A DNA stretch of 64,000 nucleotides from Exiguobacterium undae DSM 14481 (GCF_000620805.1 NZ_KK211187.1:405957-469956); one strand, 5' to 3'. Numbered from the stretch's first letter, positions 43,966 to 53,818 are shown. Program-made: numbers and translations. Notes: generated by a model from the letters alone, not told the origin.

Positions 43966-44481
43966 ATGAGCACACGTCGTGTATTGTTTATCTGTACAGG
44001 AAACACATGCCGAAGCCCGATGGCGATGGCATTATTGCGCTCAAAAGTAGCGGATCAAGAATTCGATGTCCGTTCAGCCGGTCTGCGTTCGATGCAAGGC
44101 TTTGATGCTTCTGAAAATGCGTTGCAAGTCTTACGTGAACGTGGAATCGAGCTTGAACATTATACGCAAGTCTTCGACGACGTCCTCGGGCGTTGGTCGG
44201 ATATCATCTTGACGATGACCCGGAGTCACAAACAAGAAGTCGGCGAACGGTACCCGGAACTCAAAGACCGGACATTCACGCTGTACGAATACGTGACGGG
44301 TCTGGAACGGGACATCAACGATCCGTATGGTGGATCGATGAACGTTTACCGGCAGGTCCGAAATGAACTCGAACCCCTCGTCAACCGTCTTGTGTTAAAA
44401 TTGACGCAGAACGGAAACGGAAGAAAAGCACCGGACAACCGGAAACTTCCGAAAAAACAACCTAAACAAACGGGGGAATAG
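43966..44481 (+). CDS. ywlE: Low-molecular-weight phosphatase, YwlE-like protein arginine phosphatase
   Basis: 171 residues. The P-loop CTGNTCRSPM lies at the N-terminus; the Thr after Asn is the residue that gives YwlE its preference for phosphoarginine over phosphotyrosine. The catalytic Asp is in NDPYGGS. YwlE reverses arginine phosphorylation by McsB. About 20 residues extend beyond the usual length as a Lys/Pro-rich tail (KLPKKQPKQ). The kinase gene is not in this window. It precedes rpiB by only 5 bases. Confidence 0.92.
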   Translation: MSTRRVLFICTGNTCRSPMAMALLRSKVADQEFDVRSAGLRSMQGFDASENALQVLRERGIELEHYTQVFDDVLGRWSDIILTMTRSHKQEVGERYPELKDRTFTLYEYVTGLERDINDPYGGSMNVYRQVRNELEPLVNRLVLKLTQNGNGRKAPDNRKLPKKQPKQTGE

Positions 44482-44486
44482 TAACG

Positions 44487-44927
44487 ATGAAAGTAGCAAT
44501 TGGAGCAGATCACGGTGGTTTTAAGCTGAAAGCAGAACTGACTGAACTTTTACAGGAGCTTGGGATTGATTATACGGACTTCGGCACCTATTCATCCGAT
44601 TCGATTGATTATCCGGACGTCGCGATTCCTGTCGCGGAAGCTGTCACAAATGGTGAGTTTGACCGCGGTATTCTGATTTGCGGTACTGGAATCGGGATCG
44701 GCATCGCTGCGAATAAAGTCAAAGGGATTCGGGCGGCACTTGTCCATGATACGTTCAGCGCGAAAGCGACACGTCAGCACAACAACTCGAATATCTTAAC
44801 GATGGGAGAACGTGTCATCGGACCGGGTCTTGCCCGCGATATCGCTCAGATCTGGCTTGAGACCGAGTTTGAAGGCGGACGCCACGAAAACCGTGTCTGC
44901 AAAATCTCAGATTATGAGGTGAAGTAA
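44487..44927 (+). CDS. rpiB: Ribose-5-phosphate isomerase B
   Basis: Interconverts ribose 5-phosphate and ribulose 5-phosphate. 146 residues of the LacAB/RpiB fold with the N-terminal AIGADHGGF and the catalytic Cys in LICGTGIGIGIAANK. It lies between ywlE and ywlG with no gap to the latter (stop and next start are adjacent). Confidence 0.95.
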   Translation: MKVAIGADHGGFKLKAELTELLQELGIDYTDFGTYSSDSIDYPDVAIPVAEAVTNGEFDRGILICGTGIGIGIAANKVKGIRAALVHDTFSAKATRQHNNSNILTMGERVIGPGLARDIAQIWLETEFEGGRHENRVCKISDYEVK

Positions 44928-45467
44928 ATGGATTTGGAACAAATTAAACAGGATCTCGAAGCGTCACTGACCGAATTGAATGAGCGCTTCCCGTTAAAAG
45001 GGAAGTTGCTCGTCATCGGTTGTTCGACGAGCGAAGTCATCGGGAAACAAATCGGCAAAGCCGGTTCACCGGAAGTCGCAGAAGCGTTGTTTGACGTCTT
45101 CGACGCATTCCGTCGTTCGCATCAGGTCGATCTTGCGTTTCAAGGTTGTGAGCACATTAACCGTGCCTTGACGCTCGAGCGGCAAATCGTCGAACGCCTT
45201 GGCCTTGAAGCCGTCACGGTCGTTCCGGTTCCGGAGGCGGGTGGTTCGATGGCCAGCGTCGCCTATCAACGCTTCTCAGCACCGGTCGTCGTCGAGGCGA
45301 TTCAGGCGGATGCCGGGATCGATATCGGCGATACGTTCATCGGGATGCATTTAAAACAAGTGGCGATTCCTGTGCGCCTGCCGCACAAGGAAATCGGAGA
45401 AGCACACGTGACGGCTGCCGTCACACGACCAAAATTGATTGGTGGCGCTCGCGCTAAATACGAATGA
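44928..45467 (+). CDS. ywlG: YwlG family protein (TIGR01440)
   Basis: 179 residues, a conserved Firmicutes protein of unknown function with a Gly-rich strand LLVIGCSTSEVIGKQIG. It always travels with rpiB and glyA, as here, so a link to one-carbon or pentose phosphate metabolism is possible but not shown. It ends with a terminator. Confidence 0.9.
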   Translation: MDLEQIKQDLEASLTELNERFPLKGKLLVIGCSTSEVIGKQIGKAGSPEVAEALFDVFDAFRRSHQVDLAFQGCEHINRALTLERQIVERLGLEAVTVVPVPEAGGSMASVAYQRFSAPVVVEAIQADAGIDIGDTFIGMHLKQVAIPVRLPHKEIGEAHVTAAVTRPKLIGGARAKYE

Positions 45468-45472
45468 TTTGT

Positions 45473-45502
45473 GCAAGGGGTTGCATTCCCCTTGCTTTTT
45501 TA
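45473..45502 (+). terminator. Terminator after ywlG
   Basis: GCAAGGGG pairs with CCCCTTGC (6-base loop plus a T) and is followed by six T. Confidence 0.92.
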
Positions 45503-45577
45503 ATGTGTTTTTAGAGGGTGCCCGTTATCGATTATTCGTGTTAAGATAGTGCTATCGAAATGAATGGGGGAATTCAG

Positions 45578-46837
45578 ATGGAACAAACACCGCTTACGTA
45601 TCTGAAACAGCAAGATGAGGAACTCTTTTCGGCCATGCGCAAGGAACTGGGACGTCAACGCGATAATATCGAATTGATCGCTTCAGAAAACTTTGTCTCA
45701 CAAGCTGTCATGGAAGCTCAAGGCAGCGTGCTGACGAACAAATACGCAGAAGGTTACCCGGGACGTCGTTATTACGGAGGTTGTGAGTTCGTTGATTTAG
45801 CGGAGAACTTGGCGCGTGATCGGGCGAAAGCCATCTTTGGTGCTGAACATGCCAACGTGCAACCGCACTCTGGGGCGCAAGCCAACATGGCGGTTTACTT
45901 CACGATTCTCGATCAGGGCGACACGGTCCTCGGGATGAACCTCTCGCATGGTGGTCACTTGACGCACGGCAGTCCTGTGAATTTCTCCGGTGTTCAATAC
46001 AACTTCGTCGAATATGGTGTCGATCCACAAACAGAGATGATCGATTACGATGTCGTCGCGAAGCTGGCGGAAGAACACAAACCAAAATTGATCGTTGCGG
46101 GAGCATCGGCTTATCCGCGCGTCATCGACTTCAAACGGTTCCGTGAAATCGCGGACAGTGTCGGTGCCTACCTGATGGTCGACATGGCCCATATCGCGGG
46201 ACTCGTCGCAGCCGGCGTTCACCCGAACCCGGTCGAACACGCCCACTTCGTTACGACGACGACGCATAAGACACTGCGTGGTCCACGCGGCGGAATGATC
46301 TTGTGTAAGGAAGAACACGCAAAAGCGATCGATAAAGCGATTTTCCCTGGCATCCAGGGTGGTCCGCTCATGCACGTCATCGCAGCAAAAGCCGTTGCCT
46401 TTGCAGAAGCCTTGGCACCGGACTTCAAGGACTACATCAATCAAGTCGTCGCGAACGCCAAAGTGCTCGGTGAAGAGCTGACGGCACGTGGTCTGCGGAT
46501 CGTCTCCGGCGGCACGGACAACCACTTGCTACTCGTTGACCTGCAACCGCTTGGTATCACAGGAAAGCTGGCGGAGCATGCGCTGGACGAAGCCGGCATC
46601 ACGGTCAATAAAAATACGATTCCGTTTGACCCGGCAAGTCCGTTCGTCACAAGCGGAATCCGGATCGGAACGGCGGCGATGACATCACGTGGTTTCAAAG
46701 AAGCCGAGATGAAACAAATCGCAGAACTGATCGAACTTGTTCTGAAAAATCCAGAAGACAACGAAACACTGACAAGTGCCCACCAGCAAGTCTTGGCTTT
46801 GACAGGTCGTTTCCCGCTTTACCCGGAACGCGGTTAA
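45578..46837 (+). CDS. glyA: Serine hydroxymethyltransferase
   Basis: PLP enzyme converting serine and tetrahydrofolate into glycine and methylene-THF, the main source of one-carbon units. 419 residues. The PLP lysine is in [14 protein letters not shown], and the N-terminal [12 protein letters not shown] is diagnostic. ATG 45578 follows GGGGG by 7 bases; the ORF could extend to 45560 but has no better signal. A terminator follows. Confidence 0.97.
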   Translation: MEQTPLTYLKQQDEELFSAMRKELGRQRDNIELIASENFVSQAVMEAQGSVLTNKYAEGYPGRRYYGGCEFVDLAENLARDRAKAIFGAEHANVQPHSGAQANMAVYFTILDQGDTVLGMNLSHGGHLTHGSPVNFSGVQYNFVEYGVDPQTEMIDYDVVAKLAEEHKPKLIVAGASAYPRVIDFKRFREIADSVGAYLMVDMAHIAGLVAAGVHPNPVEHAHFVTTTTHKTLRGPRGGMILCKEEHAKAIDKAIFPGIQGGPLMHVIAAKAVAFAEALAPDFKDYINQVVANAKVLGEELTARGLRIVSGGTDNHLLLVDLQPLGITGKLAEHALDEAGITVNKNTIPFDPASPFVTSGIRIGTAAMTSRGFKEAEMKQIAELIELVLKNPEDNETLTSAHQQVLALTGRFPLYPERG

Positions 46838-46854
46838 GTTTCGGAAGCCTCAAG

Positions 46855-46899
46855 ACCACCTCGACCTTTTCGAACGATGAGAAGTGCGGGGTGGTTTTT
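46855..46899 (+). terminator. Terminator of glyA
   Basis: ACCACCTCG pairs with CGGGGTGGT (U-G pair), inner CTTTTC/GAGAAG extends the stem, and TTTTTC follows. Confidence 0.85.
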
Positions 46900-46935
46900 C
46901 TGATGGCATGAACCAGACTGGAAGGAGTGACGACC

Positions 46936-47604
46936 GTGGAAATTTTAGTGGTAGAGGACGACTTGAACATCCAGCGGCTTGTCCGCGAGACGCTGGAAGC
47001 AGACGGACACCGGGTCCGGGCGACTGCAGACGGGAACGAAGCGGCACACTGGATCGACGGGCAGGTATTTGAAGCCGCGGTACTCGATGTGATGGTCCCG
47101 GGACGAAGCGGCTTTGAATTATGCGCTCGGTTACGGGCAAGTCAGGAAATTCCGATTTTGATGCTGACGGCACTCGGCGAGCTGACGGATAAACGCGAGG
47201 GCTTTACAGCCGGAGCGGACGACTACATCACAAAACCGTTTGATCCGGAGGAATTGCTGTTTCGTCTGCATGCCGTCGCGCGGCGTTATCAAAAAGCGTC
47301 AATTCCGGTCATGCGATTCGGGGACGTCACGATCGATAAACGGAGCCAACAGCTGATGATCGGGACGACCCGCTTGACGATTCCAAGACGTGAGTTTGAA
47401 CTGTTGCACCAGCTGGCCAGTTTCCCGGGACGGGTCTTCAGTCGCGAGGAATTAATCGAACACGTCTGGGGACTCGACTTCATGGGGGACGACCGGACGA
47501 TCGACGTCCATATCAAGCGACTCCGCAACCGTCTGCAGGAGACGGACGCAATCGAGATCCAGACTGTCCGAGGACTCGGCTACCGATTGGAGAGCCGCTC
47601 ATGA
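46936..47604 (+). CDS. hssR: Response regulator, OmpR family, HssR-like
   Basis: A DNA-binding response regulator of 222 residues. Receiver domain 1-120 with acidic EDD (7-9), phosphoacceptor Asp51 in VLDVMVPG, Thr and Lys (MLTALGE, ITKPFD). The C-terminal winged helix (about 125-220) ends RGLGYRLE. GTG 46936 follows AGGAG by 8 bases. The partner kinase starts inside its stop codon. With the exporter downstream and the direct repeat at 48975, it matches HssR, the heme-sensing regulator of Staphylococcus and relatives. Confidence 0.88.
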   Translation: MEILVVEDDLNIQRLVRETLEADGHRVRATADGNEAAHWIDGQVFEAAVLDVMVPGRSGFELCARLRASQEIPILMLTALGELTDKREGFTAGADDYITKPFDPEELLFRLHAVARRYQKASIPVMRFGDVTIDKRSQQLMIGTTRLTIPRREFELLHQLASFPGRVFSREELIEHVWGLDFMGDDRTIDVHIKRLRNRLQETDAIEIQTVRGLGYRLESRS

Positions 47605-48971
47605 AATCGTTATATACGAAGATTGTTGGTCTCGTCTGCCTCGTCTTGCTCGGTTCAGCCTTGATCGCCTTATTGATCAGTAACGTGTTGTACTATACCG
47701 TCTTACAAGCATCTTACAGTCAAAAGGTCGAAGAGGCGGTTCAGACGTCGTTCGCCTATTACGAACAGCACGGAGACCAGCAGGTCGACTCCTTCTACGA
47801 AATGCTCAGCGCGACCGGTTTTCAATTGTACGTCGTCTCGGAATCGGGTCAGGTGAAACGGTACGGCAATCCATTCCGTGACGAAACATTGGCACCTGAC
47901 GTCATTGAATCGGTGCAGGACGGGCAGGTCTATCAGGGGATGCGGGAGTATCCGTTCCACCTGTTTTTACTCGGACTGTTTGATAACGAAGTCATCAATA
48001 CGTACGGGGCGTCCTTGAAGACGGAGACGGGCACAGACGCTGTTTTCATCCGACCGGATTTAAGTCGGCAGATTCGTGAACTGCACCTGTTCGTGGGGGC
48101 CTTCTTGGCACTGCTCGTCTTGATCAGCTTCCTGTTGCTTGTCTTTTCGATCCGTTACCTCGTCCGGCCGATCAAACGATTGACGACAGCGACCGAACAG
48201 ATGACCGCCGGAGATTATTCCGTCACGGTCGCGACGACCGGTCAGGATGAAATCGGGGAACTGTCGCGCCGGTTTGACGAGATGGCGCAAGCTGTCGCCA
48301 AATCAGACGCCGAACGAAAAACGTTTGTCGCGAATGTTTCCCACGAATTCCAATCGCCCTTAACGACGATCAAAGGGTATGCCGGACAGCTTGAACAGAC
48401 AGCGGGGCCGGACGACCGGGCGAAACTGGTGACGATTGGACAAGAGGCAGCGCGGATGGCGGAATTGACACGACAACTGCTTGTACTCGCCCGACTGGAC
48501 GAAGGACGGCAATTGGCGCGGCATCCGGTGTTGCTGGGACAAGCGATTCAGGCGACGTTACAGACACTCAGCTATCAACTGGATGAGCAAGGCATCGCGG
48601 TCGCTCTGACCGTGCCGGACGACACGGTCATTCTTGCAAACGAGATGGCGCTCGACCAGATTTTCCATAACATCATCCGCAATGCACTGCATGTCTCGAC
48701 CGACGGACAACTGATTTCGATTCAAGCCGAGACCGCAGGAAATATGGTGACGGTCCGGATCAGTGATGAAGGACCGGGCATGACGCCTGACATGATCGAA
48801 CATGCTTTTGAACGATTTTATCAAGGTGATGCCTCGCGTGGTGCAACCGGGACAGGGCTTGGTCTTGCAATCGTTCAGGAGACGATCCATCAACTCGGTG
48901 GAACGGTTCGGATTGAGTCACGACTCGGCGTGGGCACGACATTTGTTTTGACTTTTCCACAAGGCGATTAA
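47601..48971 (+). CDS. hssS: Sensor histidine kinase, HssS-like
   Basis: A membrane kinase of 456 residues. Two helices (about 10-30 and 163-185) flank an outer sensor domain. HAMP follows, then HisKA with His248 in NVSHEF and the HATPase with N-box FHNIIRNALHVS and GTGLGLAI. In the sensor domain the order RYGNPFRDETL, YQGM, LFLLGLFDN, TYGASLKTETG and AVFIRPD agrees with HssS proteins. It overlaps the regulator by 4 bases. In HssS this domain senses heme stress. The same role is inferred here. Confidence 0.88.
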   Translation: MKSLYTKIVGLVCLVLLGSALIALLISNVLYYTVLQASYSQKVEEAVQTSFAYYEQHGDQQVDSFYEMLSATGFQLYVVSESGQVKRYGNPFRDETLAPDVIESVQDGQVYQGMREYPFHLFLLGLFDNEVINTYGASLKTETGTDAVFIRPDLSRQIRELHLFVGAFLALLVLISFLLLVFSIRYLVRPIKRLTTATEQMTAGDYSVTVATTGQDEIGELSRRFDEMAQAVAKSDAERKTFVANVSHEFQSPLTTIKGYAGQLEQTAGPDDRAKLVTIGQEAARMAELTRQLLVLARLDEGRQLARHPVLLGQAIQATLQTLSYQLDEQGIAVALTVPDDTVILANEMALDQIFHNIIRNALHVSTDGQLISIQAETAGNMVTVRISDEGPGMTPDMIEHAFERFYQGDASRGATGTGLGLAIVQETIHQLGGTVRIESRLGVGTTFVLTFPQGD

Positions 48972-48974
48972 CTT

Positions 48975-49007
48975 GTTCATGTTCCGTTCATCTTCAGACT
49001 TTAAGAT
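48975..49007 (+). promoter_or_regulatory. HssR-type direct repeat and promoter of hrtBA
   Basis: GTTCATGTT-CC-GTTCATCTT at 48975-48994 matches the known staphylococcal HssR box, a GTTCATATT direct repeat with a 2-base gap, in 16 of 18 positions. A -10 TAAGAT follows at 49002-49007, so the repeat occupies the -35 region, as expected for an activator. It lies 47 bases before the hrtB start. Confidence 0.85.
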
Positions 49008-49041
49008 GAACCTGTAACGAAAGAAGCAGGAGGGATAGAGC

Positions 49042-50073
49042 ATGAAGATGGGCTGGCGTGAATTAATTCGGATGAAGCAACGATTCACCTTGATGGCGAT
49101 CGTGACAACCTTGATCGTCTTATTGATTTTAATGATTTCCGGGCTCGCGGACGGACTGGCCTATGATAACGGAGCCGTCGTCCGGAACTTACCGGTTGAG
49201 CACGTGGCGCTGAGCCAAGATGCGGAAGGACAACTGACACGCTCATTTTTGGAACAAACGGACCAGCCGGCGGGAACGGAAGCGTTGGGTGTCCAAAGTA
49301 TGGTCCTTGAGAAACAGAATGGGACAAAAGATGATGTGACAGTGTTTGCGTCTCCAGTGGATACGGTCTATGGACCGAAGGAACTGGCGACATTGAAGCC
49401 GGGACAAGTCCTGGTTGATACGCAGTATGCCAAGCAAAGCGGGACAGCCGTCGGGGATACGATCACGGATTTCCGGACGAAAGCGACGTTTGAAATCGTC
49501 GGGACGGTCAGCGATGGGCGGTACAGCCATGCACCGGTGCTCTGGACGACACTTGAGACGTGGAAGGCGTGGCAAGATAAGATGAAGACGAATTATGTGT
49601 CGGCCTTCATCAGTCAGGATCCCATCAAGACGGATCTTGCGACCTATACACAACAACAGATTGTTGAACAAGTACCCGGTTATGCGGCGGAACAAAATTC
49701 CTTCCAAATGATGCGGATTGCCCTCGTTTTGATCGGTTCCTTGATTTTGACCGCCTTTTTCTACATCTTGACGATGCAGAAGATGAAGCAACTCGGCATC
49801 TTAAAAGCCATCGGGATTCGGACACGAACGATTGGTCAAGGATTGGTCTTACAGGTCTTTCTATTGACGACCGTTTCGTTTGCGATCAGCCTGCTGCTGA
49901 TCTGGACAATCGGTCAGCTCTTACCGGGCGACTTGCCGTTCCGGTTTGAATGGACAACAAGTTTCGGCTACGGTGGATTAATTGTGCTGACAGCGATGCT
50001 TGGTGGTCTGATACCGCTACGTGCCTTGAAAAAACTGGAGCCGGCGGATGCGATGGGAGGAATGACCGGATGA
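49042..50073 (+). CDS. hrtB: Heme efflux ABC transporter permease, HrtB-like
   Basis: A membrane permease of 343 residues in the FtsX/MacB superfamily. One helix is near residues 15-37, then an outer domain of about 180 residues, then three helices near the C-terminus. This layout and the N-terminal LIVLLILMISGLADGL fit HrtB. A strong GGAGGG ribosome site precedes ATG 49042. It overlaps the ATPase gene by 4 bases. Function as heme exporter follows from family and from the adjacent HssRS and box. Confidence 0.87.
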   Translation: MKMGWRELIRMKQRFTLMAIVTTLIVLLILMISGLADGLAYDNGAVVRNLPVEHVALSQDAEGQLTRSFLEQTDQPAGTEALGVQSMVLEKQNGTKDDVTVFASPVDTVYGPKELATLKPGQVLVDTQYAKQSGTAVGDTITDFRTKATFEIVGTVSDGRYSHAPVLWTTLETWKAWQDKMKTNYVSAFISQDPIKTDLATYTQQQIVEQVPGYAAEQNSFQMMRIALVLIGSLILTAFFYILTMQKMKQLGILKAIGIRTRTIGQGLVLQVFLLTTVSFAISLLLIWTIGQLLPGDLPFRFEWTTSFGYGGLIVLTAMLGGLIPLRALKKLEPADAMGGMTG

Positions 50074-50711
50074 TTAAGATGACACAGGTCGAACAAACGT
50101 ATGGAGAGATGAAAGTCCTGCACGATGTTTCATTCGAAGCCGGGACAGGCGAACTGATTGCCCTCGTCGGACCGAGCGGCAGCGGGAAGAGTACGTTATT
50201 ACAATTGCTTGGTCTGTTGCAGACACCTTCATCCGGCATGATTCAATTTGACGGCAGTCCGCTCGGTGATACGTCGGACGAAGGACGGCGGCAGATGCGG
50301 CTTGAGGAAATCGGCTTCATCTTTCAGGAGTCGCACCTCGTTCCGTTTCTGACGGCAGCGGAACAACTGGAGCTCGTCGCGGAAGAAGCCGGACGCACGA
50401 TCGATGCGGCGGCTCAGCTCGAAGTGTTCGGATTAGGTGACCGAAGCGATCATTTGCCGCACGCCTTATCCGGCGGGGAACGGCAACGCGTTGCAATCGC
50501 CCGGGCGCTCGTCAATGACCCGCGTCTCGTCTTGGCGGATGAACCGACGGCGAGCCTCGATTATTCAAACGCGCAACAGGTGATGGAATTGTTGCGGAAG
50601 CAGGCGCATGAGTACGGGAAGACTGTCATCGTCATCACACATGATGAACGGATGCTGTCGTACTGTGACCGTGTCTTGCGGATGGAAGACGGCAGTTTAA
50701 ACGAAACATGA
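50070..50711 (+). CDS. hrtA: Heme efflux ABC transporter ATPase, HrtA-like
   Basis: An ATP-binding protein of 213 residues: Walker A GPSGSGKSTLL, signature LSGGERQRVAIARAL, Walker B LVLADEPTASLD. ATG 50070 overlaps the permease stop as ATGA; ATG 50079 is an alternative. It energises HrtB. It ends the four-gene cluster, closed by a strong terminator. Confidence 0.88.
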   Translation: MIKMTQVEQTYGEMKVLHDVSFEAGTGELIALVGPSGSGKSTLLQLLGLLQTPSSGMIQFDGSPLGDTSDEGRRQMRLEEIGFIFQESHLVPFLTAAEQLELVAEEAGRTIDAAAQLEVFGLGDRSDHLPHALSGGERQRVAIARALVNDPRLVLADEPTASLDYSNAQQVMELLRKQAHEYGKTVIVITHDERMLSYCDRVLRMEDGSLNET

Positions 50712-50719
50712 TACATCGG

Positions 50720-50764
50720 GAGCAGGGACGGACCTTTTGGAGGACGTCCCTGCTCTTTTTTTAG
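50720..50764 (+). terminator. Terminator of the hrt operon
   Basis: GAGCAGGGACG and CGTCCCTGCTC form a perfect 11-bp stem followed by seven T. Confidence 0.94.
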
Positions 50765-50877
50765 TTAATTTAATTAAACTAATCTGACAATATAAGTTTC
50801 TTGTTGAATATTTTGTATTCATTTTTACTTTTTTTGTTATAATAAATTAAATTATTGATTGAAGGTGGAACGTATTC

Positions 50878-51819
50878 ATGAAACTCGAGGAATTTGCACA
50901 AGAAGAAATTGACCGTGTTGATATAGATCAGTTATCCGGCTGGTTAGCGAAACAAAGTCTTTCGAAGCGGAACTATAAAAAATTAGTGGAGGACTTTCAA
51001 GCGATCGTCATCATGCAACAGGCAGGCTTTTACGAGCAAGCCGATGAACGGTTTACACAATGGAAAAACATTCCGGTCCCAATCGAGATGTACCGCTACC
51101 GGATGGCGATTGCAGCACGGGCGGGCGGCAAGACACTCGCTAAAAAACGGTTTATGCTGTTGCCGGACATGGCAAAAAATCACAACTACATGAAGCCATG
51201 GCGCAAGCTTGTCCGCGTTAATCCATGGATGATGTCCGGTTTCGTTGCGGCGGGTATCCTGCTGATCGGTTTATTCCAGCTCGATTTTTCGGACGATTCG
51301 GCAGAGACGGCGACACAGAAAAAAAGTGAACAACAGGTCGTCGCGTTGACGAAAGAAGTCGAGACCCTGACCGAAACCAAAGAACAGTTGGCAGACAAAG
51401 TGAAAAAGCAGGAACAGCAAGTGGCTCAAGAAAAAAAGACTGCGGTTCACACCTATCAACTGAAAGAAGCAAAGGCAGCACTCGATGCCAAAGCGTATAT
51501 GGAAGTCGACCGCATCCTGACGAAAGAGGTGATTGAAGATCCGAAGGTCGCCGCGACGGCGTCGTTCTATCAGTTAAAGGCGAAACACCGGGTCTACAAG
51601 TCGATTCCAAAAAACTATTCGGCGTATCTTGCTACTTATCCTAAATCCGTACACGTTCCATCCGTTCTCTGGATGAAGGCTTTCCGCGAACAGGCGCTGG
51701 GTCAGCCGGTTTATCAAGAAACGTTGAAAAAACTTGCGAAGTTGCCAAAAAGTCCGGCATCGACGGCGGCACGGGATGTCTTGGCGGGAAAACGGGTCTT
51801 AAACGACCAGGACTTCTGA
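50878..51819 (+). CDS. Uncharacterised single-pass membrane protein with coiled coil
   Basis: A 313-residue protein I do not recognise. Residues 1-115 form a soluble, helical, Lys/Arg-rich part. A single transmembrane helix (about 117-135) is followed by a coiled coil (about 148-190, [19 protein letters not shown]) and a helical C-terminal part (about 190-313) with TPR-like spacing ([17 protein letters not shown]...). By the positive-inside rule the N-terminus is cytoplasmic and the coiled coil outside. A -10 TATAAT at 50838 and AGGTGG-type ribosome site give it its own promoter, in an AT-rich stretch. No enzymatic motif is seen. Confidence 0.75.
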   Translation: MKLEEFAQEEIDRVDIDQLSGWLAKQSLSKRNYKKLVEDFQAIVIMQQAGFYEQADERFTQWKNIPVPIEMYRYRMAIAARAGGKTLAKKRFMLLPDMAKNHNYMKPWRKLVRVNPWMMSGFVAAGILLIGLFQLDFSDDSAETATQKKSEQQVVALTKEVETLTETKEQLADKVKKQEQQVAQEKKTAVHTYQLKEAKAALDAKAYMEVDRILTKEVIEDPKVAATASFYQLKAKHRVYKSIPKNYSAYLATYPKSVHVPSVLWMKAFREQALGQPVYQETLKKLAKLPKSPASTAARDVLAGKRVLNDQDF

Positions 51820-51889
51820 GAAAACAGTTCCCAAGCAGTCGCTTTTTAGAGTACAATGCGAAAAGAGAATGGAGAGGAGATGCAAAACA

Positions 51890-52519
51890 ATGAGTAAAGT
51901 ACATGTATTTGATCACCCATTGATTCAGCACAAGATGACGATCATGCGTAAAGTCGAAACAGGAACGAAACAATTCCGGGAGCTTGTCGACGAAGTGGCT
52001 TCATTGATGGCATATGAACTCACGCGTGACCTTCCACTCACAGACGTTGAAATCGAGACACCGGTCACGAAAACGACGCAGAAGATGATTGAAGGCAAGA
52101 AACTGGGAATCGTTCCGATTCTTCGTGCCGGTCTTGGAATGGTCGACGGCATGCTTCGCATGATGCCGAACGTCAAAGTGGGTCACATCGGTCTTTACCG
52201 TGATCCGGAGACACTTGAGCCGACAGAATACTATCTCAAATTACCGACAGACGTTGCGGAACGTGACTTCGTCGTCGTTGATCCGATGCTTGCGACAGGC
52301 GGTTCTGCCTCTGACGCAATCTCCTCTTTAAAGAAACAAGGCGCACAAAGCATTAAGCTGGCGTGCCTCTGTGCAGCACCTGAAGGCGTCAAACGTGTTC
52401 AGGAAGAACATCCGGATGTCGATATTTATCTTGCGGCACTCGATGAGAAATTAAATGACCATGGTTACATCGTCCCTGGACTCGGGGATGCGGGTGACCG
52501 TCTGTTTGGTACGAAGTAA
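51890..52519 (+). CDS. upp: Uracil phosphoribosyltransferase
   Basis: Salvages uracil to UMP using PRPP. 209 residues, the family length. The PRPP motif [12 protein letters not shown] and the uracil-binding [12 protein letters not shown] are both present. ATG 51890 follows GAGGAG by 10 bases. It precedes mnaA and the ATP synthase genes as in Listeria. Confidence 0.97.
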   Translation: MSKVHVFDHPLIQHKMTIMRKVETGTKQFRELVDEVASLMAYELTRDLPLTDVEIETPVTKTTQKMIEGKKLGIVPILRAGLGMVDGMLRMMPNVKVGHIGLYRDPETLEPTEYYLKLPTDVAERDFVVVDPMLATGGSASDAISSLKKQGAQSIKLACLCAAPEGVKRVQEEHPDVDIYLAALDEKLNDHGYIVPGLGDAGDRLFGTK

Positions 52520-52531
52520 CAGACAGAATGT

Positions 52532-52566
52532 GAGACGCTTCCTGCGAAGGGAGCGTCTTTTTTTCA
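52532..52566 (+). terminator. Terminator of upp
   Basis: GACGCTTCC pairs with GGGAGCGTC (G-U in the middle) and is followed by seven T. Confidence 0.9.
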
Positions 52567-52649
52567 TTTTCAGTGAAGACGGGCGGGAACTGCGCGTCTG
52601 ATGGGGAATATGTTTTAATAAGAAAAGAAGTAAAAAGGAGGAAGTTTGT

Positions 52650-53786
52650 ATGCCAATCAAAGTCATGCCAATTTTCGGCACACGACCGGAAGCGATCAAG
52701 ATGGCACCACTCGTCAACGTCTTAAAACAAAATCCTGCGTTCGATGTTCATGTCACGATCACGGCGCAACACCGGGAAATGCTCGATCAAGTATTAGAGC
52801 TGTTTGAGATTACCCCCGATCACGATTTGAATATCATGAAGCCCCGCCAAACGTTAGTCGATATCACGACGCGTGGTCTGGAAGGACTGGATGCGGTCAT
52901 GAAAGAAGTCCAGCCCGATCTCGTGTTGGTCCACGGCGACACGACGACGACGTTCGTCGGGAGTCTTGCAGCTTACTACAACCAAATCGCCGTCGGTCAT
53001 GTCGAAGCCGGACTCCGTACATACGATAAATATTCACCGTTCCCGGAAGAGGTGAACCGGCAGTTGACGTCGACCTTGGCTGACCTGCATTTCGCACCGA
53101 CCGATCAGGCGGCAGCAAACCTCGCGTCAGAAAATCGCCTGACAGGTGTCTACGTGACGGGCAATACGGCGATTGATGCCTTACAGACGACGGTCCAACC
53201 CGATTACGTCCATCCTGTGCTGGAAACAGTCGGTGAACGGAAACTCGTCTTGATGACAGCCCACCGTCGGGAAAATCAAGGTGCGAAGATGCATCAGATG
53301 TTCCGCGCGATCCGCCGTCTGGCAGATGATTATCCGGATATCCATATCGTCTATCCCGTCCATTTAAATCCGGTTGTCCAAGAAGCAGCCAAGGATGTGT
53401 TCAAAGGGCACGACCGGATCACCTTGATTCCACCGCTTGATGTCTTCGACTTCCACAACTTCGCCAGTCGGGCGCATCTGATTCTGACCGATTCCGGCGG
53501 CGTCCAGGAAGAAGCGCCGTCGCTTGGTGTTCCGGTCCTCGTCTTACGCGATACGACAGAACGTCCGGAAGGGGTGAAGGCGGGAACGCTGAAGCTTGCT
53601 GGAACGGACGAAGACACGATCTACCGTCTCGCCAGTGAGCTGCTGGACGATAAAGTCGCCTATGCGGAGATGGCACACGCTTCGAATCCTTACGGCGACG
53701 GTCATGCTTCAGAACGAATTGCGGCAGCGATTTTAGAACATTTTAATCAGGAAGCGACGTTTGAGCCGTTTCATGTTAAAAATTGA
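52650..53786 (+). CDS. mnaA: UDP-N-acetylglucosamine 2-epimerase
   Basis: Non-hydrolysing epimerase that interconverts UDP-GlcNAc and UDP-ManNAc, precursor of teichoic acid linkage units. 378 residues. The N-terminal GTRPEAIKMAPL and DSGGVQEEAPSLGVPVLVLRDTTERPEG are diagnostic. ATG 52650 follows AGGAGG by 8 bases. It is between upp and the atp operon, the arrangement known from Listeria. Confidence 0.96.
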   Translation: MPIKVMPIFGTRPEAIKMAPLVNVLKQNPAFDVHVTITAQHREMLDQVLELFEITPDHDLNIMKPRQTLVDITTRGLEGLDAVMKEVQPDLVLVHGDTTTTFVGSLAAYYNQIAVGHVEAGLRTYDKYSPFPEEVNRQLTSTLADLHFAPTDQAAANLASENRLTGVYVTGNTAIDALQTTVQPDYVHPVLETVGERKLVLMTAHRRENQGAKMHQMFRAIRRLADDYPDIHIVYPVHLNPVVQEAAKDVFKGHDRITLIPPLDVFDFHNFASRAHLILTDSGGVQEEAPSLGVPVLVLRDTTERPEGVKAGTLKLAGTDEDTIYRLASELLDDKVAYAEMAHASNPYGDGHASERIAAAILEHFNQEATFEPFHVKN

Positions 53787-53818
53787 CTGACCATCATGAC
53801 AAAATTGAATACCCGACA

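Noticed and set aside
45502-45577. A PurR-box or riboswitch in front of glyA.
   Set aside because: Only short weak matches to the PurR consensus and no structured RNA.
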